Source: Bog-532 sp036495425
GTDB lineage: Bacteria > Actinomycetota > Actinomycetes > Streptosporangiales > Streptosporangiaceae
Direction: 5' to 3'
Assembly (NCBI GenBank): GCA_036495425.1
Contig: DASXMW010000018.1
Coordinates: forward strand, 1 to 62,928
DNA: 62,928 bases
The notes below the pieces were generated by a model, which was not told the origin of the DNA, did no database searches, and was given only the letters and a program-made list of their open reading frames with translations. How positions within the stretch are numbered: position 1 is the first letter of the stretch; each line of letters opens with the position of its first letter. Shown here piece by piece: positions 15,901-24,414 of this stretch. Position numbers and translations under genes: made by a program.

Positions 15901-17295
15901 TCAGGCGTGTACGTGCAGGGGCTTGCCGGCGAGGGCCAGCATGGCCTCGCCGATGATCTCCGACTGGGTCGGGTGCGGGTGGATCAGCTGGGCCACGTCG
16001 GCCGGCTCGGCTTCCCAGTTGAAGATGAGCTGGCCTTCGGCGATGAGCTCGCCGACCCGGCTGCCGACCAGGTGGATGCCGAGGACCCGGCCCGGGCTGC
16101 CGTCCTCGTTCTTGGCCGCGATGACCTTGCCCGCGCCCTGCGTCTGCAGGATCACGCTCCGGCCGTTGCCGCCCAGCGGGTAGGTGAACTCCACGGTCTC
16201 GATGCCCCGGTCAGCGGCCTGGGCCGAGGTGATCCCGACCGACGCCACCTCGGGGTCGCAGTAGGTGATGCGCGGCACGCCATCGTAGTCGATGGGGTGC
16301 ACCTCGAGGCCGCCGACCCGCTCGGCGACCATGATGCCCTCGCCGAAGCCGACGTGGGCCAGCTGCGGGGTGGCGATCAGGTCGCCCACCGCCGAAATCG
16401 TCGGTACCGAGGTCCGGCAGTACTCGTCGACCTTGACGTAGCCGCGCTCCATCTCGACGCCGACCTGCTCGTAGCCGAGGTCAGCGGAGACCGGGCCGCG
16501 GCCCACGGCCACCAGCAGCAGGTCCGCGTCCAGGGTCTTGCCCCCGGCCAGGGTCACCTGCACCCCGGTGTCGGTGTGCTTGACGCTCTCGAACCGGGCT
16601 CCGAGCTCGAAGCCGATCCCGCGGCGGCGGAACGCCCGCTGCAGCAGCTTGGCGCTGGATTCGTCCTCCAGCGGGACCAGCTGCGGCATCATCTCCACGA
16701 TCGTGACCTCGGCCCCGAACGAGCGCCACACGCTGGCGAACTCGACGCCGATGACCCCGCCGCCGAGGATGATGACCGAGTCCGGCACCCGCCCGTACGT
16801 GAGCGCGTCGTCGCTGGAGATGACCCGCTCGCCGTCCAGTTCCAGGCCGGGCAGGCTCTTCGGCACCGATCCGGTGGCCAGCACGATGTGCTCGCCCTCG
16901 TAGATCGTGTCGCCCACCTGGACCTGGGTCGGCGAGATCAGCTTGCCGTAACCGTCGATCATGTCGATCTTGCGGCTGGCCAGGGTGGACTGCAGGCCCT
17001 TCCAGAGCCGGTCCACCACCTTGTCCTTGTAGGCCTGCACGCCGGAGATGTCGATGCCGTCGTAGCTCGACTTCACGCCGAACGTCTCGCTCTCGCGGGC
17101 CTGGTCGGCGATCTCCGCGGAGTGCAGCAGTGCCTTGGTCGGGATACAGCCCTTGTGCAGGCAGGTCCCGCCGACCTTGTCCTTCTCGATCAGCGCGACG
17201 CGCTTGCCCATCTCAGCCGCGCGCAGTGCGCAGGCGTACCCTCCGCTGCCGCCACCCAGGATCACGATGTCGTAGGCGGCGTTGCCCTCTGCCAC
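15901..17295 (-). CDS. lpdA: Dihydrolipoyl dehydrogenase (E3)
   Basis: A 464 aa FAD-dependent disulfide oxidoreductase that reoxidises dihydrolipoamide with NAD+. ILGGGSGGYACALRAAEMG is the FAD-binding motif, GGTCLHKGCIPTKALLHSAE holds the redox Cys45/Cys50 pair, VIILGGGVIGVEFASVWRSF is the NAD site and HPHPTQSEIIGEA the C-terminal His-Glu dyad contributed across the dimer. It starts with GTG behind GAGGAG. It lies 52 bp upstream of sucB; pepA follows the same strand further upstream. Confidence 0.95.
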   Translation of the reverse strand: MAEGNAAYDIVILGGGSGGYACALRAAEMGKRVALIEKDKVGGTCLHKGCIPTKALLHSAEIADQARESETFGVKSSYDGIDISGVQAYKDKVVDRLWKGLQSTLASRKIDMIDGYGKLISPTQVQVGDTIYEGEHIVLATGSVPKSLPGLELDGERVISSDDALTYGRVPDSVIILGGGVIGVEFASVWRSFGAEVTIVEMMPQLVPLEDESSAKLLQRAFRRRGIGFELGARFESVKHTDTGVQVTLAGGKTLDADLLLVAVGRGPVSADLGYEQVGVEMERGYVKVDEYCRTSVPTISAVGDLIATPQLAHVGFGEGIMVAERVGGLEVHPIDYDGVPRITYCDPEVASVGITSAQAADRGIETVEFTYPLGGNGRSVILQTQGAGKVIAAKNEDGSPGRVLGIHLVGSRVGELIAEGQLIFNWEAEPADVAQLIHPHPTQSEIIGEAMLALAGKPLHVHA

Positions 17296-17433
17296 GGAAC
17301 GCTCCTCTATCTGTTCATTTCAAAGTCGCCGTATGCATCATTTCACTCCTGCGGGCCGGTCTGGAGGCGAGTTTGCCCACGCAGACGGCTCACCGAAAGT
17401 GAGTCTGCCCACGAAGCAACCGGTGGCAACCGT

Positions 17434-19011
17434 TCATTCCATGGGTAGTTTGCCGTCGGCCACGTCCTCGGCGATCTGGACCAGGGCGCGGGTGGCCGCG
17501 CCGGTGCCGCCGCGCGGCGTGTAGCCGAAGGGGCCGGACTCGTTGTAGGACGGCCCCGCGATGTCCAGGTGGGCCCAGGCCACCCCGTCCGGCACGAACT
17601 CGCGCAGGAACAGCCCGGCCACCAGCATGCCGCCGTTGCGGTCACCGGACACGTTGGCCAGGTCGGCCACGTTCGAGTCCAGGCCATTGCGCAGTTCCTC
17701 CGGCAGCGGCATGGGCCAGGCGGGCTCGCCGGCCTGGACCGAGGCGCCGGCGATCCCGGCCGCCAGCTGGTCGTCGTTGGCCATCACCCCCGCCACCCGG
17801 GACCCCAGCGCCACCAGCTGGGCACCGGTCAGGGTGGCGATGTCGATCAGCAGGTCGGGGGAGTCATCGGCGGACCGGGCCATGGCGTCGGCCATGACCA
17901 GGCGGCCTTCGGCGTCGGTGTTCAGCACTTCCACCGTCTTGCCGCCGTGGATGGTGATCACGTCGGACGGCCGCTGGGCCGACCCGCTCGGCATGTTCTC
18001 GGCCATGGCCAGGTAGCCGACCACGTTGACCACGGGCCGCAGGGCCGAGATGGCCTGCAGCGCGCCGAGCACGGCCGCGGCCCCGCCCATGTCGGACTTC
18101 ATCCACTCCATGGACTTGGGCGGCTTGAGCGACAGGCCGCCCGAGTCGAACGTGATTCCCTTGCCCACCAGCGCCAGCGTCCGGGTCGCGTCCGGGTGGG
18201 TGTAGGCCAGCCGGATCAGCCGGGGCGGGTGCACCGAGCCCTGGCCGACGCCGAGGATGCCGCCGTAGCCGCCCTCGGCCAGCTGGTGCTCGTCCAGCAC
18301 GTCGATGTCCAGCCCGCAGGCGGCCGCCACTCGCTCGGCCTCGGCCGCGAACGTGGCCGGCACCAGGTCCGACGGGCCGGTGTTGACCAGGTCGCGGACC
18401 AGGGTCACCGCGTCGGCCAGCACCTGGGCTCGCTCGGTGACCGGGTCGGCCTCGCCGGCCGGAAGGCTGGTCAGCAGGGTCAGCTCGGCATCGGTGGTGA
18501 GGCCGGTGGTGCGGTAGCGCCGGAACGCGTAGCCGCCGAGCAGCGCGCCCAGGGCCACCGCGCCGGCTTCGGCCGTGTCCCGGGCGGGCAGCGCCAGCGC
18601 GATGTGCCGCTTCTCCCCGTGGGCCACCTCGGCCGACCCGTTCAGGTCGGGGCCGGCCGCGGTGCCTGCCAAATGGCGGCCCGCGGTCAGCGCGCGCACG
18701 GCCGCCCCGGCCCCGCGCCGCAGCGTCTCCAGGTCGACCCGGGGGTCCTCGCCGTCGCCGGCCTGGCCCAGGCCCACGGCCACGATCACCGGGGCCGGCA
18801 GCTTCCCGGCCGAGGGGATCTTGGTCACTTCCTCGGCCCGGCCGGTCGCGTCGAGCGCGGCGAGCAGGCCGGCCAGGGTGCCGCCGAGCGCATCGTCCAC
18901 GTCACCCGCGCCCGGGGCGGGGCGAGGGCCGTCCGCTCCCTGGACCACGCCGACGATGAGGGCGTCGGCCTCGATGGCGCGCGCCGACATCTCGCTGGTG
19001 TGAATCATCAT
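17434..19011 (-). CDS. pepA: Leucyl aminopeptidase (M17)
   Basis: A 525 aa cytosolic di-zinc aminopeptidase. The catalytic domain contains VGKGITFDSGGLSLKP (metal ligands Lys and Asp), MKSDMGGAAAVLGAL, NTDAEGRLVMADAM (Asp/Glu ligands and the catalytic Arg) and LIDIATLTGAQLVALG. The Ala-rich N-terminal domain is poorly conserved, as usual. Start chosen at ATG 19011/19008, with AGGGTGA a few bases upstream; a longer frame to 19056 lacks support. Confidence 0.94.
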   Translation of the reverse strand: MMIHTSEMSARAIEADALIVGVVQGADGPRPAPGAGDVDDALGGTLAGLLAALDATGRAEEVTKIPSAGKLPAPVIVAVGLGQAGDGEDPRVDLETLRRGAGAAVRALTAGRHLAGTAAGPDLNGSAEVAHGEKRHIALALPARDTAEAGAVALGALLGGYAFRRYRTTGLTTDAELTLLTSLPAGEADPVTERAQVLADAVTLVRDLVNTGPSDLVPATFAAEAERVAAACGLDIDVLDEHQLAEGGYGGILGVGQGSVHPPRLIRLAYTHPDATRTLALVGKGITFDSGGLSLKPPKSMEWMKSDMGGAAAVLGALQAISALRPVVNVVGYLAMAENMPSGSAQRPSDVITIHGGKTVEVLNTDAEGRLVMADAMARSADDSPDLLIDIATLTGAQLVALGSRVAGVMANDDQLAAGIAGASVQAGEPAWPMPLPEELRNGLDSNVADLANVSGDRNGGMLVAGLFLREFVPDGVAWAHLDIAGPSYNESGPFGYTPRGGTGAATRALVQIAEDVADGKLPME

Positions 19012-19337
19012 CGTCACCCTGCCGATGCTAGTGCCTGAACGGTACGCGCCCATCACGTCCCGCTCCGGCGTCAGGCCTGCTCACCCGGGCCACGCGGCCG
19101 GACCGGCGGAACGGGGCGGGCACGGCCGGCCGGGATCAGGCATCAGCGGGACAGCGGCGCTTGTTTGAAATAGACTCTATTTCACGCTTGGCGTTGGTTT
19201 TCCCGCCTCTGGCCGATGTGTGCCGGATCTGTGTCCTATCGTCGCGCGGTCACGGGCGGCCGTCACGCCGACCAGTTTCGGTGGCCTGCGGCGGGGCGGA
19301 CCGGGTTCGCGTGCCACCTGGACACCCGGAGGTTTCC
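19012..19337. other. Gene-free divergent region between pepA and the YaaH-like gene
   Basis: About 325 bp with no convincing coding frame. It holds the perfect 19-bp palindrome at 19166-19184 and a ribosome site GGAGG at 19328-19332. An in-frame upstream extension of the YaaH-like gene exists to 19161, but its translation lacks hydrophobic or conserved character. Confidence 0.6.
19166..19184. promoter_or_regulatory. Perfect 19-bp palindrome, likely repressor operator
   Basis: TGAAATAGACTCTATTTCA is a perfect 9+1+9 palindrome and is AT-rich inside very GC-rich DNA. It overlaps a possible -35 TTGAAA (19165-19170) facing the YaaH-like gene. The form suits a TetR- or GntR-type dimer. No matching regulator is visible in the window. 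Confidence 0.65.
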
Positions 19338-19952
19338 GTGTCACTGCTCGCCTCGGTCAGCCTGCCCACATCCCCGTTCCCGCCCCTGGCCGTCGGTTTT
19401 TTCGGCCTGGGCACCGGTTACCTGATCTACGGCCCGCAGGAACTGCTCGGTTACCCGCCGCGCGACGAGAACATCGACTATGCGGCCGGGATCTGGGGCT
19501 TGTGGATGCCGGGCTTCATGCAGTTCCTCACCGGCATCTACCTGTTCGCCGGGCTGACCTTGTTCGGCACCTTCAAAGAACCCCCGCTGTACATGGCGGC
19601 GCTGGCCTTCACCGCGTACGGCGTGCACTGGTTCGCGCTGGGCTGGAACCGGCTGAAGCGCTCCGACCCGCGGGTCAACCTGGGCATGAGCGTGGCCTTC
19701 ACCCTCATCTCGGTGCTCGGCGTCATCGTGTTCTTCAAGTCCGCCGACAGCCCCGTGGGCGGCTTGTTCATCGGCCTGGTCTGCGTCTACGTGAGCGAGT
19801 TCTTCGCTAGCCTCAGTCCCGACCTCGAGAACATCGGCCGGCTGGGCCAGCGTGCGCTCGGCTTCTTCCACACCGCGGTGGGCCTCTGGCTGATGTACCT
19901 GACCTTCGCGGTCGTGCTGAACTTCGTCCTGAAGTACACGCTGCCAGTCTGA
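19338..19952 (+). CDS. Six-helix membrane protein, GPR1/FUN34/YaaH (acetate transporter)-like
   Basis: A 204 aa protein with six hydrophobic segments and short loops. FFGLGTGYLIYGPQELLGY follows the first helix and IWGLWMPGFMQFLTGIYLFA the second. Size, topology and the conserved Gly/Asn/Trp-rich loops resemble the SatP/YaaH acetate-succinate uptake family, but the canonical NPAPLGL motif is not visible, so the assignment is moderate. GTG 19338 is preceded by GGAGG at 19328-19332. Expression is probably controlled through the palindrome at 19166. Confidence 0.65.
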   Translation: MSLLASVSLPTSPFPPLAVGFFGLGTGYLIYGPQELLGYPPRDENIDYAAGIWGLWMPGFMQFLTGIYLFAGLTLFGTFKEPPLYMAALAFTAYGVHWFALGWNRLKRSDPRVNLGMSVAFTLISVLGVIVFFKSADSPVGGLFIGLVCVYVSEFFASLSPDLENIGRLGQRALGFFHTAVGLWLMYLTFAVVLNFVLKYTLPV

Positions 19953-19976
19953 GGGGCCCAGTCCGGCCCCGCCCGG

Positions 19977-20798
19977 TCAGCTGATCGCGGTGACCAGGAG
20001 GCAGGCGGCGGTGGCGGTCTCCGCGACCGCGCCGAGCACGTCGCCGGTGATCCCGCCCAGCCGCCGGGACGCGTACTCGGCCAGGGCCGCCCCGGCGACC
20101 AGGCCCGCCGCCACCGCCACCGGCAGTATCCACTCGACCGGGACCGCGGCCACCGCCGCGGCCAGGAAGATCCCGGCCGCCGTGACGGCCAGGACCACGA
20201 TGGTCAGCACCACCGCGCCGGCCGGGGCCACGCGGCCCGCGACCAGGGCGCCCAGCCCGTCCGGCCGGGCCGGCGGCACTCCGCGGCGGCAGGCCCAGGT
20301 GATGGCGAGCCGGCCGGTGACGGCGGCCACGATGATCGCGGGCACGCCGCGCCCGGAACTGTCGGCCTGGGTCAGCCCGGCCACCTGGACCAGCAGCACC
20401 AGGACCAGCGTGACCACGCCGAACGGCCCGATGTCCGAGCGGCGCATGACCTCCAGGGCCCCGGCCGCGGGCCGCCGGCTGCCCAGCCCGTCGGCCAGGT
20501 CGGCCAGCCCGTCCAGGTGCAGGCCGCGGGTCAGCACGGCCAGCGTTCCCACCGCCAGCACCGCCGCCACCAGCGACCCGGTGTGCAGCAGGTGGCCGAA
20601 CACGTACAGCACGGCGGCCGCGATCACGCCCAGCACCAGGCCGACCAGCGGGGCCCACATCATGGCCTCGGCCGCCGGGCCCGGATCGACGCCGTCGCCA
20701 GGGGCGTGACCTTCGACATTTTTATCGAAGGCGGGGATGACGGAGCCCGGCAGGATGCTGAGCAGCGTCACCGACAGCCTCAGCCCGTCACGGCTCAC
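19977..20798 (-). CDS. cobS: Adenosylcobinamide-GDP ribazoletransferase (cobalamin synthase)
   Basis: A 273 aa polytopic membrane enzyme that joins adenosylcobinamide-GDP and alpha-ribazole in the last steps of vitamin B12 assembly. The signature TRGLHLDGLADLADGLGS (about 90-107) with acidic residues for Mg2+ binding and RRSDIGPFGVVTLVL are diagnostic. Other cob genes are not in the window on this side. It starts with GTG at 20798. The partly divergent stretch up to 20897 holds the leaderless promoter of the next gene. Confidence 0.93.
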   Translation of the reverse strand: MSRDGLRLSVTLLSILPGSVIPAFDKNVEGHAPGDGVDPGPAAEAMMWAPLVGLVLGVIAAAVLYVFGHLLHTGSLVAAVLAVGTLAVLTRGLHLDGLADLADGLGSRRPAAGALEVMRRSDIGPFGVVTLVLVLLVQVAGLTQADSSGRGVPAIIVAAVTGRLAITWACRRGVPPARPDGLGALVAGRVAPAGAVVLTIVVLAVTAAGIFLAAAVAAVPVEWILPVAVAAGLVAGAALAEYASRRLGGITGDVLGAVAETATAACLLVTAIS

Positions 20799-20884
20799 GG
20801 CGGCACCACCAGCGGCTCATGATCGTTCACCTTAGGGCGAACGGGCCCCGGCCCCGGCGCCTTCCCCGGCCCGTAATACACACG

Positions 20885-20890
20885 TACTAT
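20885..20890 (+). promoter_or_regulatory. -10 element TACTAT of a leaderless promoter
   Basis: TACTAT ends 7 nt before ATG 20898 and no ribosome site is present, the arrangement of leaderless actinobacterial mRNAs. Confidence 0.6.
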
Positions 20891-20897
20891 CTCAAGT

Positions 20898-21293
20898 ATG
20901 GCGGAATGGTGGTCGATCGAGGTCTTCCACGCCGATCAGTCGGCCCGGCGGTGGAAGGACTCCTACGAGGACGCGCTGGTCGAGGCGGCCCTGGCCCATG
21001 GGGTGCGGGACTGGGCCTGGCACGAGCACCGGACCGGGGTCGTGCTGGAGGTGCAGTTCGACGACGACACCGCCTGGGAGGTGTTTCGCGGCCTGCCCGC
21101 CGTCCGCGCGGCCCTGGACGCCGCCCCGGACCCGGTCAACGGCCTGATCGTCTACCGGGGGCGCGGGGGCACATCGGGTTCGCGCTGGCCGCGCCGCCGC
21201 GGGCCCAAGCCGAGCGCGGACGCGCTGGCCCGGCCGGAGCCAGTGGAGCAGAAGGTCCTCGACCTGACCGAGGCCGGGCCGCCCGGATTGTGA
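20898..21293 (+). CDS. Conserved hypothetical protein
   Basis: A 131 aa soluble protein. The first 90 residues look like a compact alpha/beta fold (MAEWWSIEVFHADQSARRW; WAWHEHRTGVVLEVQF; WEVFRGLPAVRAALDAAP) and the tail is a basic, disordered-looking segment (SRWPRRRGPKPSADALARPE). No catalytic motif is seen. The gene lies between cobS and the DUF5998/phosphodiesterase pair. It appears leaderless. Function unknown. Confidence 0.75.
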   Translation: MAEWWSIEVFHADQSARRWKDSYEDALVEAALAHGVRDWAWHEHRTGVVLEVQFDDDTAWEVFRGLPAVRAALDAAPDPVNGLIVYRGRGGTSGSRWPRRRGPKPSADALARPEPVEQKVLDLTEAGPPGL

Positions 21294-21360
21294 TCGGTGC
21301 CGGGTATGTCGTTGGCTGGCCCTGGTGAATCCATACCCCGGTACAGGGCAGGATGGGTAC

Positions 21361-21954
21361 ATGAGGGATACGCGAGTCACCGCGGACGACCTGCGCGCCG
21401 CGATCGAGCGCACGGGTTACTACCCGGGGCTGGTAACCGACGCCGTCTGGTCGTCCCTGGGGACCGAGCCGGTCACGGCGTACGTCGTCACGCACGACGC
21501 GATCTTCGACCCGGGCATGGAGGTCCGGCGGCACATCACCGTGCTGGCCCTGACCCCGACCCGGCTGATCTACTCCCACACCGACGAGCACCCGGCCGAG
21601 GAGGCGGAAGGCCGCCCGCAGGCCGAGACCAGCACCGAGGCGGTGCGGTTCTCCCGGGTGTCATCGGTGGCCCTGACCCGGGTCGTGCCCGACCCGGTCT
21701 CCTACGTGGCCGGGGTCACCATGCCGACCGAGGTCGTGCTGACCATCGGCTGGAACGTGCTGTCGCACGTGGAACTGGAGCCGGCCCACTGCGGCGACGA
21801 GAACTGCGAGGCCGACCACGGCTACATGGGCACGATCACCGCGGACGACCTCACCCTGCGCATGAGCGAGGCGGCCGACGGGGAGGATGGCGTCCGCCAG
21901 GTGCTGTCCTTCGCGGCCGCGCTGTCCGACGCCACCGCCGGCCAGGGCCGCTAG
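21361..21954 (+). CDS. DUF5998 family protein
   Basis: A 197 aa protein: AAIERTGYYPGLVTDAVWSS at the N-terminus, ITVLALTPTRLIYSHTDEHP, then a Cys/His-containing loop (AHCGDENCEADHGYMG) and MSEAADGEDGVRQVLSFAAA at the C-terminus. It matches the actinobacterial DUF5998 type that commonly precedes the phosphodiesterase gene, as it does here. Function unknown. The start at ATG 21361 is preferred over GTG 21325 because the extension is unconserved in character. Confidence 0.82.
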   Translation: MRDTRVTADDLRAAIERTGYYPGLVTDAVWSSLGTEPVTAYVVTHDAIFDPGMEVRRHITVLALTPTRLIYSHTDEHPAEEAEGRPQAETSTEAVRFSRVSSVALTRVVPDPVSYVAGVTMPTEVVLTIGWNVLSHVELEPAHCGDENCEADHGYMGTITADDLTLRMSEAADGEDGVRQVLSFAAALSDATAGQGR

Positions 21955-22023
21955 AAACCGCTACGCACCACGGCCGCCGGGAACCGCGAGGAACGTTGCC
22001 GTAACCCTTTCGCAAGTGACAGG

Positions 22024-23169
22024 ATGGCCCGGATGACACCGGAGCCGAGAACCGCGCCCCTCGTGCCGTCCTACGGCTCCCGGACCCTGGCCGAGCTGGG
22101 TTCGTCCATCCTGGCCACCCTCGGTGGCTCCGGCACCAACACCCTCGGCCTGCCCCCGGCGCGGAAGGTCTGCCTGCTGGTCGTGGACGGCCTCGGCTGG
22201 GAACTGCTCCGCGATCACCCGGCGGCAGCGCCGTTCCTGAACGAGCTGGCCATGAACGCCCAGCCGCTGGCGGCCGGGTTTCCCGCCACCACCGTGACCA
22301 GCCTGACCTCGCTGGGCACCGGCTCGGCGCCGGGCCAGCACGGCGTGCTCGGCTACCAGGTCAAGATCCCGGACGAGCTCCGGCTGCTGAACGGCCTGCG
22401 CTGGGACGACCGGATCGACCCCGAGAAATGGCAGCCCCGGCGCACGATCTTCGAGCGCGCGGTGGCGGCCGGCGTCGCGGCCTGCTACGTGGCCCCGCGG
22501 GCGTTCCGCCGCAGCGGCCTGACCCGCGCGGCCATGCGCGGCGCGGAGTACCGGGCCGCCGACAGCATGGGCGCCCTGGCCGGGGAGGCAGGCAACGCGC
22601 TCCGCGACGCCGACGAGGCGCTGGTCACCGTGTACCACGGCGACCTCGACGGCACCGGGCACGGCCTCGGGGTCGCCTCGGACTCCTGGTACTACCAGCT
22701 CGCGCACGTCGACAAGCTGGCCGAGCAGATCGCGGGCGCGCTGCCCAGCGACACCGCCCTGTACGTGACCGCCGACCACGGCATGGTCGACGTGCCCGCC
22801 GAGGACCGGATCGACGTGGACGGCACCCCGGACCTGCGGGCCGGGGTGTCCCTGCTCGGCGGCGAGCCGCGGGCCCGGCACGTCTACGCGCACCCGGGCG
22901 CCGAGGCCGACGTGCTGGCCGCCTGGCGCGAGGTCCTGGGCCACCGGGCCTGGGTGGTGTCCCGCGAGGAAGCCATCAAGGAGAACTGGTTCGGCCCGGT
23001 CGACCCGGCCATGATCCCGCGCATCGGCGACGTGGTGGCCGCGCCCACCGGCGACTGGGGCATCGTGGCCACCGAGACCGAACCCCGCGAGTCGGCCCTG
23101 ACCGGCATGCACGGCTCACTGGCCGCGGCCGACCAGCTGATCCCCCTGCTCGCCCTCTCCGTCAGCTGA
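22024..23169 (+). CDS. Alkaline phosphatase superfamily nucleotide pyrophosphatase/phosphodiesterase
   Basis: A 381 aa NPP-like enzyme. CLLVVDGLGWELL gives the first metal Asp, AGFPATTVTSLTSLGTG holds the nucleophilic Thr, YHGDLDGTGHGLG and YVTADHGMVDVP supply the remaining Asp/His zinc ligands, and ALTGMHGSLAAADQLIPLLA the final His. No signal peptide, so probably cytosolic. It likely hydrolyses a phosphodiester or nucleotide-type substrate; exact substrate unknown. ATG 22033 is an alternative start. Confidence 0.9.
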   Translation: MARMTPEPRTAPLVPSYGSRTLAELGSSILATLGGSGTNTLGLPPARKVCLLVVDGLGWELLRDHPAAAPFLNELAMNAQPLAAGFPATTVTSLTSLGTGSAPGQHGVLGYQVKIPDELRLLNGLRWDDRIDPEKWQPRRTIFERAVAAGVAACYVAPRAFRRSGLTRAAMRGAEYRAADSMGALAGEAGNALRDADEALVTVYHGDLDGTGHGLGVASDSWYYQLAHVDKLAEQIAGALPSDTALYVTADHGMVDVPAEDRIDVDGTPDLRAGVSLLGGEPRARHVYAHPGAEADVLAAWREVLGHRAWVVSREEAIKENWFGPVDPAMIPRIGDVVAAPTGDWGIVATETEPRESALTGMHGSLAAADQLIPLLALSVS

Positions 23170-23243
23170 GCGGGCCCGGCCCGGCTGTATCAGCGGGAGC
23201 GCCGGCCCCTCCGTTTCGGTGGGGCATGGCGAAGGGGGCTTTG

Positions 23244-24047
23244 ATGGTGAACGTGGACGGCGGCAGCACGCCTTGCCTGGTCGTGCTGGCCCCGGAATCG
23301 GATCGAGGCCGGCGGATCCCGCTGACCAGGGACCGCCTGATCGTGGGGCGCGATCGGGGCTGCGACGTCAGGTTCGACGACCTCGGCGTCAGCCGGGCCC
23401 ACGCCGCCGTGCAGCGGCACGGAGACGCGGTCTTCGTGGCGGATCTCGGCTCGTCCGGCGGCACGTTCGTCAACGGAGCGGCCACGACGGCCCTGCGCGA
23501 ACTGCGGTCCGGCGACGTGCTGGCCTTTGCCTCGGTGACCGCGCGCCTGGAGGGCGGCGCGGTCAGCCTGGCCGGCGTGGACAAGACCAGCACGATGATT
23601 CACCCCGTGGCCGGAGCCGTCGATCCGGCCGGCTGGATCCAGGACCACAGGTACCTCCAGCACCCTGGCCAGCAGCGCGAGAGCTTCCTCGATGAGGTCG
23701 CCGCGACCAGGTCCGCGGCGCGCTGGCTGGCCTGGACCGGCTTGGTGCTGTTCCTGGCGGGCTCGGGCACGTTCGCCGCGGCCGACTTCAGCTTCCTCAG
23801 GCAGGTCGGTGCCGCCATCCGGACCGGCGCCGCGCCCCCGTCGACGGCCGGTCTCCTGGGCCGCGAGGTCGCGGGCATCCCGCTGGGCCTGGCCGACGGG
23901 GCCCTGGCTGCCCTGGGCATGATTCTGCTCCTCACCGGGATCGTGCTGCGCATCGTGGCGGCGTCACGCCGCCGCCACGGCGACCACGGCCTCAGCCCGC
24001 GCCCGTCCGCCCCCGCGGCGCCAACTCGCGCCGCGCAGTGCGGATGA
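23244..24047 (+). CDS. FHA-domain membrane protein
   Basis: A 267 aa protein with an N-terminal FHA phosphothreonine-binding domain (about 10-105). LIVGRDRGCDVRFDDLGVSR carries the G-R and S-R-x-H motifs and DLGSSGGTFVNGAA the N-G motif. Two hydrophobic segments follow (about 152-172 and 212-236) and then a basic tail, so the FHA domain should sit on the cytosolic face. Start chosen at ATG 23244 behind GAAGGGGG; ATG 23226 also possible. The 3' end overlaps the convergent J-domain gene by 56 bp. Confidence 0.82.
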   Translation: MVNVDGGSTPCLVVLAPESDRGRRIPLTRDRLIVGRDRGCDVRFDDLGVSRAHAAVQRHGDAVFVADLGSSGGTFVNGAATTALRELRSGDVLAFASVTARLEGGAVSLAGVDKTSTMIHPVAGAVDPAGWIQDHRYLQHPGQQRESFLDEVAATRSAARWLAWTGLVLFLAGSGTFAAADFSFLRQVGAAIRTGAAPPSTAGLLGREVAGIPLGLADGALAALGMILLLTGIVLRIVAASRRRHGDHGLSPRPSAPAAPTRAAQCG

Positions 24048-24414
24048 GCCAGGTCAGGGCGGCGGCGATCACGGCGTAGGTGGCGGGCTGGGCGCCGGCG
24101 GCCAGGAAGGCGGCCAGGCTCACCGTGGCCGCCACCGCCAGGCGCACGGCGAGGATGGCCGGACGACCCCGGCGGACCCGGCCGCGACCGCGGCGACGCG
24201 GGAGGGGAGGGTCGGCCAGGGCTTCGCGGCGGCCGGTCTGGGTGCGCAGGTCGGTGTAGGCGGCGGCCGCGGCCGCGAAGGCCTGGGGGTCGCCGCCGTC
24301 GTCGCGGTCGGGGTGGGTGGCGGCGGCGAGGCGGCGCCAGGCGGCCCGGACCTCGTCGTCGGTCAGGTCGGGCCGGGCCGGCAGGCCCAGCACGGCGAAC
24401 GGGTCGGTGGTCAC
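23992..24414 (-). CDS. J-domain (DnaJ-like) membrane-associated protein
   Basis: A 140 aa protein: a J-domain at residues 1-60 (DPFAVLGLPARPDLTDDEVR and the diagnostic HPD in ATHPDRDDGG), a basic linker, then two short hydrophobic helices (about 90-120). J-domains recruit and stimulate Hsp70. It starts with GTG overlapping the stop of the TraD-like gene (GTGA), making it the third gene of a coupled cluster. It may assist the assembly of the conjugation-like proteins upstream (inference). Confidence 0.83.
   Translation of the reverse strand: MTTDPFAVLGLPARPDLTDDEVRAAWRRLAAATHPDRDDGGDPQAFAAAAAAYTDLRTQTGRREALADPPLPRRRGRGRVRRGRPAILAVRLAVAATVSLAAFLAAGAQPATYAVIAAALTWLIRTARRELAPRGRTGAG

Noticed and set aside
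20799..20897. Cobalamin riboswitch upstream of cobS
   Set aside because: No B12-box-like conserved sequence or adequate leader length is visible.
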